Notes under the pieces: generated by a model | What the model was told of the DNA's origin: nothing | Databases searched by the model: none | Seen by the model: only the letters and a program-made list of their open reading frames with translations | NCBI GenBank assembly: GCA_023429365.1 | Contig: JAEYVW010000331.1 | Span: 1-10,596, forward strand | Direction of reading: 5' to 3' | Source: Bacteroidota bacterium | Lineage (GTDB): Bacteria > Bacteroidota > Bacteroidia > Chitinophagales > Chitinophagaceae | DNA length: 10,596 bases | Position numbers and translations under genes: made by a program | Part shown: positions 5,869 through 10,596 of the stretch, piece after piece | Numbering within the stretch: the stretch's first letter is position 1 | Layout: every line of letters begins with the position of its first letter

Positions 5869-8331
5869 CTAAAATGCTTTAGGCTCGTTCTTTTTTTCAT
5901 CTTTTCCCGCATTCTTTACATATTTCTCCAGCCATTCAAATTGCTCAGCAAGTGTGTGAAGAATATTTTCACGACCTGCATAGCCATGACTTTCATACGG
6001 AAGGCTAATGTATTTCACTGTACCACCATGTCCTTTTATGGCATTGAACATCCGCTCGCTTTGGATTGGATAAGTGCCGGTATTATTGTCCAGGTCGCCA
6101 TGTATCAGCAGGATCGGTGTCTTGATTTTATCAGCATGACTGAATGGACTCATGGCATTGTACAGATCCGGTGCCTGCCAGTAAGTGCGGTCTTCGTTTT
6201 GAAAACCAAACGGTGTAAGTGTTCTGTTGTAAGCACCACTCCGTGCTATACCGCCTTTGAACAGGTTGGTATGCGCCAGCAGGTTGGCCGTCATAAAGGC
6301 ACCGTAACTGTGTCCGCCTACTGCCACCCGGTTCCGGTCGCCAACACCCATATCAGCAAGCTTGTTGATGGCCGCTTCCGCATTCATTTTTAACTGGTCA
6401 ACAAAATTGTCATTTGGTTTGGGTTGAACGCCCGTAATGCTGTCTTTTTGAACTGCAACAATCGGCATTTCCGCATTGTTCAACACTGCATAACCCTGCG
6501 TAACATAATAGATGGGTGAACCCCAGCTGAGTAATGTGAATTTATGCTCACTGCCGCGTATCTGCGCCGCATCTGCAGCTGAATTGAACTCAGCAGGGTA
6601 GGCCCAGATGAAAACAGGTAAGGGGCCATCGCGTTTTGCATCATATCCTTTTGGCAGGTAGAGGTCGCCCGTCAGATCGACACCATCGGCACGCTTATAT
6701 TTTATTTTTTCTTTGCTTACACCTTCCAGTTGTGGATAAGGATTTGTAAACGATGTGAGTTGCTGATCGGCAATACGCAGTTTCAGATTTTTCAACCAGT
6801 AATTGGGCATTTCTTTTTCTGATTCTTTTCGCGTGATCAACACCAGTTTTTCCGCATCGATCACATTGGTCACCATTTCAAAACTGCCTTCACGGCAACG
6901 CCAGATAGTATCTGCCTTTTTTGTATGCACATCATACGACATCAGGAAAGGAAGATCACCTTTCGGTGAACTGCCCGTAGTATTGTTGAATATAATTTTG
7001 TTACCATTATCGATAGTTACCAACACATCACGGTTGTATTGATTGGACTTTGTTAAGGGGAAACCAGGATTTGCATAAGCATTCGTGGTATTTCGGGTGA
7101 TCAGGGCTTCAAGATCGCCGGTAACTGGATTATACCTGTCGATTTGGACCACCTGGCGGCCACGTAATCCTTCTGTTACAAGCGCCAGGTTCTCATTACC
7201 CCAGGTAGTGCCACGGTAACGCATTTTCGTTTTGAAGAGTTGTACAGGCTCTCCTGTAAACGGCGCAGTGAGTGCGTATACGGCATCGCGATATTCGGCT
7301 TCTGTTTTGATCAAGCCACCATCAAGTGGTTTGCACCATACCAGAGTCGAAGGCTGATCATCACGCCACTCAAAACTGCGTTGTACATCCTGTACATTGT
7401 CATTACCCGATGGAGCAGTTTCACTCGATGGCAGATCGGCTATATGTTTAACCAGCTTACCTGTCATATCCGTTATTGCAACAGTGGATGGAAATCCAAA
7501 AGCAGGCACCAGGTAAGAGAAGGGTTTTTTGAGTGTACGGATCAGCAAATATTTTTTATCTGGCGACACGCTCACACTGGCATAGATCGCGGGCTTACCA
7601 ATTTTCGTTTCTACACCACTGGTATTCTTTACCAATTGTGAGGTAGCATAGAATTCAAAAAGATCTTCATCATAAGGACTCTTGATCATGTCCTGGTAAG
7701 TGGGACGCGGCGCGGCTTTACCATAATTCTCCTGTACGGTCGGACCTTTTGGTGCGGTGGGTTTGGCCGGGGCGGCCGTTGCAGGCTTTAGTGTTGCCTG
7801 GTAAAGCAGGCTGTTGTTATCGTACCATGAATAACTTCCATATACATTATTCAGGGGAGTCTTATTGACCTTTGTCGCTTTTTTTGTAGCGACATCAATT
7901 ACATAAAGATCGACCCGGCTGGAAGTGGTATTCGTAAAAGCAATCTTTTTGTTGTCGGGGCTCCAGCTCACGTTACCCGCATACAAAGGCGAGGGTAGTC
8001 CCTGAATCTTCGACTCGTTGCGGGTTTTGATATTTTTCAAATAAATATTATTGATAAAATTGGAACGGCTGGGTGCAATGTTGTTGGGATTGATACGAAG
8101 ACCCGCCAAACGCAATTCCGGTCTCGCCAGTTCTTCAACCGAGCGGTAACTATTACTCTGGGTGAATAACAACCATTCGCCCTTTTCGTCTACCCTTACA
8201 TTAGGCGTTGGATTGGCAAGTAGCATATCAGTTATGTCTTTGGGCGGTGTTTTGTAGCCATCGTCCTGGGCCTGGGCGGTGCTGGCAACAAATAAGAACG
8301 AAACAATAACAATACTGCGCAGTAAGTTCAT
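5869..8331 (-). CDS. Exported S9 family (prolyl oligopeptidase) peptidase, glutamyl-endopeptidase-like
   Basis: 820 residues from ATG at 8331. This start is preferred over the in-frame ATG at 8364 because it gives a clean signal peptide (MNLLRSIVIVSFLFVAS, then AQA before the likely cleavage site). The N-terminal half is a beta-propeller with WSPDNKKIAF and similar blades, plus a Pro/Ala/Lys-rich insertion near residues 190-220. The C-terminal alpha/beta hydrolase domain carries the triad: Ser675 in GGHSYGAF, Asp748 in IHGDLDNN and His782 in YESHGY. Architecture and length resemble the S9D group that includes plant chloroplast glutamyl endopeptidase, so cleavage of peptides after Glu is plausible but not proven. 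It would act in the periplasm or outside. Transcribed alone, with hairpins after the stop; its promoter must lie in 8332-8512, shared with the divergent protease gene, but I cannot assign it. Confidence 0.92.
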   Translation of the reverse strand: MNLLRSIVIVSFLFVASTAQAQDDGYKTPPKDITDMLLANPTPNVRVDEKGEWLLFTQSNSYRSVEELARPELRLAGLRINPNNIAPSRSNFINNIYLKNIKTRNESKIQGLPSPLYAGNVSWSPDNKKIAFTNTTSSRVDLYVIDVATKKATKVNKTPLNNVYGSYSWYDNNSLLYQATLKPATAAPAKPTAPKGPTVQENYGKAAPRPTYQDMIKSPYDEDLFEFYATSQLVKNTSGVETKIGKPAIYASVSVSPDKKYLLIRTLKKPFSYLVPAFGFPSTVAITDMTGKLVKHIADLPSSETAPSGNDNVQDVQRSFEWRDDQPSTLVWCKPLDGGLIKTEAEYRDAVYALTAPFTGEPVQLFKTKMRYRGTTWGNENLALVTEGLRGRQVVQIDRYNPVTGDLEALITRNTTNAYANPGFPLTKSNQYNRDVLVTIDNGNKIIFNNTTGSSPKGDLPFLMSYDVHTKKADTIWRCREGSFEMVTNVIDAEKLVLITRKESEKEMPNYWLKNLKLRIADQQLTSFTNPYPQLEGVSKEKIKYKRADGVDLTGDLYLPKGYDAKRDGPLPVFIWAYPAEFNSAADAAQIRGSEHKFTLLSWGSPIYYVTQGYAVLNNAEMPIVAVQKDSITGVQPKPNDNFVDQLKMNAEAAINKLADMGVGDRNRVAVGGHSYGAFMTANLLAHTNLFKGGIARSGAYNRTLTPFGFQNEDRTYWQAPDLYNAMSPFSHADKIKTPILLIHGDLDNNTGTYPIQSERMFNAIKGHGGTVKYISLPYESHGYAGRENILHTLAEQFEWLEKYVKNAGKDEKKNEPKAF

Positions 8332-8447
8332 GTGATTTGATTTTTGGGTTTCCAAGATAAGCAATTAATAAAACCGTTAGCGGGACATGCAATTAGACGT
8401 GAGTAAAAAGGAAAGTTTGCGGTTAAAGGCTATTCAGTAGCGAAATG

Positions 8448-8465
8448 ATTGGCAAACATTGGCAA
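8448..8465. promoter_or_regulatory. Possible operator: two ATTGGCAA copies one helical turn apart
   Basis: ATTGGCAA occurs at 8448-8455 and again at 8458-8465, a 10-bp period, in the 181-bp region between the divergent S9 peptidase and trypsin-like protease genes. Such spacing puts both copies on one face of the DNA, as in many regulator sites. No matching regulator is visible, and chance is not excluded. Confidence 0.25.
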
Positions 8466-8512
8466 TTTCATAACCCTTTTTTGCGTTTACATAGGGTAAA
8501 TTGCAAGCCTCT

Positions 8513-9349
8513 ATGAAGACGACCTATCCTATTCTACTGGGGTTTTTTTCTCTGGCCTTTTCACTCGTGTCGGCTCAAACCAGTCATGGCCCTTCGCTTG
8601 CTTCATATAGTTACCCGATTTTCACCGTTACAGACAACCAGCAAAGAACAGGCACCGCATTTTTTTACCGGTCTGGCGACACCAGCTTCCTCGTATCTAA
8701 CTATCACGCCATCAAGGGAATGAATCCCCTGAAGAAAGCTATCACGTTCAATACAGATACACTTTATTTAAAATATAAACTCGTCAATTCCCGGAATAAC
8801 AGGCTACTGGCTATTGATATCAGCGAAGCGCGAACCGGGAAGACGGAAGTATTTAGTATGGTGGATCGTATCGATCTTCTTAAAATCCCCGTCGATCTGC
8901 CGGCCGATGCCGATATATTTTATATCAATGACCTGGTCGACCTGTCTTATCTCGACACGGAGCCCGAAGAAGTTATAGTTTTTGGTTATCCTACCAGGCC
9001 TGGCGATGTTCCGGCTTTCTTTTCCCGGCAACAGCGCCTGGAGGGAATTGTGAACCCCGATGGCTTTGCAGATTATGATGCTTCCCTGCGTTTAAATTTT
9101 CCCAATACTTCAGATAGCGCGTTGGCGATTCTAAATGCAACCTCCCGTTACTATTATTTTATCAGGCCTTACGCTGCACAGGGGTATTCCGGCGCCCCGG
9201 TCTTTGGAAAATTCCGCGATGCCAACAACAACGTGATCTATCGTTTCACCGGCGTCATTTTCGCGGGCCAGCCCAGCACAAAGCAAACCTGGGCTATTCG
9301 GGGGGATGTGGCGTTGCAATACCTGGATGCAGGTTTTGTAGGGAAGTAG
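8513..9349 (+). CDS. Exported trypsin-like serine protease
   Basis: 278 residues from ATG at 8513; a TTG at 8501 in frame would add four residues and is less likely. The N-terminus is a signal peptide ending near LVSAQ. The body has the order and spacing of a chymotrypsin-fold (S1-like) protease: GTAFFYR then SNYHAI with His65, the acid at or near Asp121 in VDRIDLLKI, and the nucleophile Ser226 in QGYSGAPVF. The segment RFTGVIFAGQP after the nucleophile fits the following barrel strands. There is no PDZ domain, so it is not a DegP/HtrA. Substrate is unknown; a housekeeping or self-contained periplasmic/extracellular role is inference. It is divergent from the S9 peptidase gene and converges on the acetyltransferase gene. 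The 5' region has a T-rich run but no confident promoter match. Confidence 0.8.
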   Translation: MKTTYPILLGFFSLAFSLVSAQTSHGPSLASYSYPIFTVTDNQQRTGTAFFYRSGDTSFLVSNYHAIKGMNPLKKAITFNTDTLYLKYKLVNSRNNRLLAIDISEARTGKTEVFSMVDRIDLLKIPVDLPADADIFYINDLVDLSYLDTEPEEVIVFGYPTRPGDVPAFFSRQQRLEGIVNPDGFADYDASLRLNFPNTSDSALAILNATSRYYYFIRPYAAQGYSGAPVFGKFRDANNNVIYRFTGVIFAGQPSTKQTWAIRGDVALQYLDAGFVGK

Positions 9350-9355
9350 GGATTT

Positions 9356-9475
9356 GTAGTTAGGAATTAGGGGTGGCTGATGGTGTAAGTTTCACTACTG
9401 GTAATAATATTCCCGAAGGATAATTTTCCCGCAAAATAGGTGCGATCATGCAACAAATTACTAATTCCCAATTAC
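9356..9475. repeat. Widely spaced inverted repeat between convergent genes
   Basis: The arms 9356-9370 (GTAGTTAGGAATTAG) and 9461-9475 (CTAATTCCCAATTAC) are inverted copies matching at 13 of 15 positions, separated by 90 nt. The element begins just past the protease stop and ends just before the acetyltransferase stop, filling the space between two converging genes. It may fold as a bidirectional 3' structure or be a remnant of a small inverted-repeat element. No transposase or target duplication is seen. Confidence 0.4.
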
Positions 9476-9490
9476 AGCGATCACCGGAAA

Positions 9491-9784
9491 TTAGTGTATA
9501 GGATTAACCAACACATCCCCGTACTCTGGTTTCCTTTTAAAAACGGAATGCGCAAAAGGACAAAGCGGGATGATCTTGATGTGGTGGGTGCGTGCGTATT
9601 CTACTGCTGTAAGCACCAATTGGTTTCCGACATTCTTGCCGCGTAGTTCATCACCGACCTCTGTGTGGTCGATGATCATTTTTTCAGGTGAGGGCATGGT
9701 GTAAGTCATTTCGGCGAGTATTTTACCATCCTGTTCTACGTAAAACATGCCTTTCCCATTAGTTTGTCTATTTTGTATCAGCAT
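9491..9784 (-). CDS. Small GNAT-fold N-acetyltransferase, YjdJ type
   Basis: 97 residues, about the usual length for the minimal Acetyltransf_CG/YjdJ group of GNAT proteins. The strand MIIDHTEV leads into the acetyl-CoA pyrophosphate-binding loop RGKNVG (residues 48-53), then the helix NQLVLTAVEYARTH and the strand IKIIPLCPFAHSVF. The last part contains KPEYGDVL, very characteristic of this group. Members are thought to acetylate a small molecule or amine with acetyl-CoA; the substrate is unknown. No signal peptide, so cytoplasmic. Start ATG at 9784; just upstream, GTTTA and TAAAC (9785-9799) form a short palindrome that could be a regulatory site, though this is weak. The gene is transcribed away from the repeat array at 9811-10136. 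Confidence 0.88.
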   Translation of the reverse strand: MLIQNRQTNGKGMFYVEQDGKILAEMTYTMPSPEKMIIDHTEVGDELRGKNVGNQLVLTAVEYARTHHIKIIPLCPFAHSVFKRKPEYGDVLVNPIH

Positions 9785-9810
9785 GTTTACAAGTTAAACC
9801 CATTTTTCCA

Positions 9811-10136
9811 TTTCGGTCACGAAGTACACGAAGTTTTGCACCAAGGCCACGAAGAATCTCAATCTGTAAAATCCGCGCAATCCGTGGCTTTTTCGTGCAA
9901 TTCGCGTCATTCGTGGCCTACATAGCCACAGATTCCACGGATCACACGGATTAGAACCAGGATCGAAGTTCCTTTTATTTGCTCAAAAAGATCTTTAGCA
10001 TTCGCTCGTCCTTTCTGTGAAATCTGTGAAATCTGTGTAATCCGTGGCAAAATATTCCGTGGCAAAATATTCGTGTGATTTGTGTTATTCGTGGCTGAAG
10101 AATCCCAATCTGTGAAATCTGCGTAATCCGTGGCCC
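9811..10136. repeat. Degenerate 9-bp-unit repeat array in 27-bp blocks, both orientations
   Basis: The stretch is built of units close to TCYGTGNAA, usually in threes ending in CGTGGC. Clear blocks: 9863-9889 and 10109-10135 (TCTGTGAAA, TCTGCGTAA, TCCGTGGC type); 9893-9919 and 10071-10097 (TCGTGNNAT, TTCGTGGC type); 10014-10049 (four units); and 9927-9953 in the reverse orientation (CACAGATTC, CACGGATCA, CACGGATTA). A reverse CACGAAG pair lies at 9818-9833. Bases 9954-10013 are a unique spacer. Reading frames across it are low-complexity and not believed to be genes. Similar CCGTGG/CTGTGAAAT repeats occur between genes in many bacteria from general knowledge; no function is established that I can name. 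Confidence 0.8.
10041..10070. repeat. Perfect 15-bp tandem duplication inside the array
   Basis: TCCGTGGCAAAATAT occurs at 10041-10055 and again at 10056-10070 without a mismatch. In an otherwise degenerate array this indicates a recent slippage or duplication. Confidence 0.85.
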
Positions 10137-10146
10137 ACATAATTTT

Positions 10147-10178
10147 TTTGGTAAAATGACTTTTGGATACAATATTTG
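10147..10178 (+). promoter_or_regulatory. Likely trp leader/trpE promoter
   Basis: TTTG at 10147-10150 (-33) is followed after 20 nt by AATATTTG at 10171-10178, one base off the TAnnTTTG -7 consensus. Transcription would start at about 10182-10186, at or just before the leader ATG at 10186. An alternative -7, GACTTTTG (10158-10165), also one base off, lacks a good -33 but would leave a 5' leader of roughly 16 nt. Confidence 0.55.
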
Positions 10179-10185
10179 CAAAGCA

Positions 10186-10248
10186 ATGAAGCAAAATTTC
10201 AATACAATCCAGTGGTGGTGGCATACAAACTCTTCAGGGGTGATGTAA
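10186..10248 (+). CDS. trpL: trp leader peptide with three tandem Trp codons
   Basis: A 20-codon reading frame from ATG (10186) to TAA (10246-10248). Residues 6-17 read NTIQWWWHTNSS; the three Trp codons are TGG TGG TGG at 10213-10221. It is followed at once by an intrinsic terminator and then by trpE, the arrangement of a ribosome-mediated attenuator. With tryptophan-charged tRNA scarce, the ribosome should stall on these codons and let transcription pass into trpE; with plenty, it reaches the stop and termination follows. The peptide itself need have no function. Three consecutive Trp codons in 20 are very unlikely by chance, and their position just upstream of a Trp biosynthesis gene makes the call strong. 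No Shine-Dalgarno sequence is seen. The symbol is by analogy of role with enterobacterial trpL, not by sequence homology. Confidence 0.88.
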   Translation: MKQNFNTIQWWWHTNSSGVM

Positions 10249-10308
10249 TGCCGTTGCTATTTCTATAAACGAATTATATTGTAAGCCCCGACTAGTTCGG
10301 GGTTTTTT
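10211..10308 (+). promoter_or_regulatory. trp attenuator: Trp-codon helix plus terminator
   Basis: 10211-10224, which contains all three Trp codons, can pair without a gap with 10248-10261: 14 pairs, eight Watson-Crick and six G-U, with a 23-nt loop. This is the expected 1:2 helix of an attenuator. Its right arm begins at the last base of the leader stop codon, so a terminating ribosome would cover it. A GGGG at 10237-10240 (Ser-Gly-Val codons) can compete for the CCCC of the terminator arm (10286-10289); this is a candidate antiterminator contact but extends only about five pairs, so the antiterminator remains unresolved by eye. Confidence 0.75.
10286..10308 (+). terminator. Intrinsic terminator of the trp attenuator
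   Basis: CCCCGA (10286-10291) pairs with TCGGGG (10297-10302) around the loop CTAGT, followed by TTTTTT (10303-10308). It is the strongest terminator in the window and lies 38 nt past the leader stop and 26 nt before the trpE start. With no other gene upstream on this strand, its role must be to stop transcripts before trpE. Confidence 0.92.
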
Positions 10309-10334
10309 ATTTACCGGAAAGGAACCAAATAGTT

Positions 10335-10596
10335 ATGAAGAAAGTTGAGATACATACAAGTTGTAAGAAGTTGCTGGCGGATGTGTTTACACCCGTGGGA
10401 ATTTACCTGCGATTGCGTGACCGTTTCCGTGATACCATCCTGCTGGAGAGCACCGATTTTCATTCTTCTGAAAACAGTTACTCCTTTATCGGCATCAACG
10501 CGATCGCGGGTATTGAGATTCGCACAGCAAAAAACATCGAGTTTAAACTACCCGGCCAAAACCCGGAGAAAATGGATATCACGCAATCCCAGCAGG
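10335..10596 (+). CDS. trpE: Anthranilate synthase component I, N-terminal part (runs off the right edge)
   Basis: 87 complete codons from ATG at 10335 to the window end. The translation has the TrpE N-terminal pattern: LLADVFTPVGIYLRLRD, then LLES at residues 36-39, then TDFHSSENSYSFIGINAIAGIEI. The LLES motif is the tryptophan-binding site responsible for feedback inhibition in known TrpE enzymes, with the Ser at nearly the same position as in the enterobacterial enzyme. TrpE converts chorismate to anthranilate with ammonia delivered by TrpG, the first committed step of tryptophan synthesis; the chorismate-binding domain lies beyond the window. AAGGAA about 10 nt upstream is a modest ribosome binding site. 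The gene sits behind the Trp attenuator, which supports both calls. The remaining trp genes are expected downstream but are not visible. Confidence 0.93.
   Translation, partial: MKKVEIHTSCKKLLADVFTPVGIYLRLRDRFRDTILLESTDFHSSENSYSFIGINAIAGIEIRTAKNIEFKLPGQNPEKMDITQSQQ

Noticed and set aside
5941..6393. Plus-strand open frame of 150 codons opposite the S9 peptidase catalytic domain
   Set aside because: The opposite strand encodes the catalytic triad of a known family; this frame is a shadow rich in Cys, Met and His. The same applies to 7240-7641.
8332..8364. Upstream ATG of the S9 peptidase
   Set aside because: It puts 11 polar residues before a clean signal peptide that begins at the ATG at 8331.
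9811..10136. CRISPR array
   Set aside because: Units are only 9 bp, degenerate, in both orientations and without unique spacers of constant length; no cas genes are present.
9907..10224. Minus-strand open frames of 105 and 75 codons across the repeat array
   Set aside because: Their translations are low-complexity products of the 9-bp repeat (ITQISQISQ, HRFHRFHRK), they overlap the trp leader on the other strand, and they match no domain.
10185..10308. Independent small RNA gene or riboswitch
   Set aside because: The promoter-to-terminator unit would look like an sRNA, but the reading frame with three Trp codons and the following trpE explain it better as an attenuator leader; no ligand-binding riboswitch motif or T-box sequence was recognised.

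Overview
The window looks like chromosomal DNA of a Bacteroidota bacterium, most likely of the Chitinophagaceae kind. The case rests on a type IX secretion (Por) C-terminal sorting domain, on Bacteroidota promoter motifs (TTTG, about 20 nt, TAnnTTTG), on weak or absent Shine-Dalgarno sequences, and on the style of the exported protein families. No plasmid, phage or transposase genes are visible. The genus is inference.

Left part (1-2371): the 3' end of a glycine-rich surface or secreted protein with a T9SS sorting domain. It is followed by a gene-free stretch (882-1237) with two 85-bp direct repeats, each folding into two small hairpins, and a long hairpin with a T-run. Reading leftwards from about 4500 is a possible operon: a Tat-exported sugar-phosphate isomerase/epimerase-like TIM barrel (3589-4500), a VOC-fold protein (3199-3564), an alpha/beta hydrolase (2501-3157) and, after a 129-nt gap, a TIGR03118-type beta-propeller lipoprotein (1238-2371).

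Middle (4645-9784): a stand-alone receiver-domain response regulator with a good Bacteroidota promoter converges on a small membrane protein, their stop codons overlapping in a TTAG. A large exported S9 (prolyl oligopeptidase family) peptidase on the minus strand is divergent from an exported trypsin-like serine protease on the plus strand. The protease converges on a small GNAT-fold acetyltransferase (YjdJ type).

Right part (9785-10596): a gene-free stretch carries a degenerate array of 9-bp units arranged in 27-bp blocks, in both orientations. Immediately after it comes the most interesting element, a complete tryptophan attenuator: a Bacteroidota-type promoter, a 20-codon leader peptide with three tandem Trp codons (10213-10221), a 14-bp helix that sequesters those codons, a strong intrinsic terminator (10286-10308), and then trpE (anthranilate synthase component I, cut by the window edge). 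The trpE product keeps the LLES tryptophan-binding motif. The pathway entry enzyme therefore appears to be controlled twice by tryptophan: by ribosome-mediated attenuation of transcription and by feedback inhibition of the enzyme.
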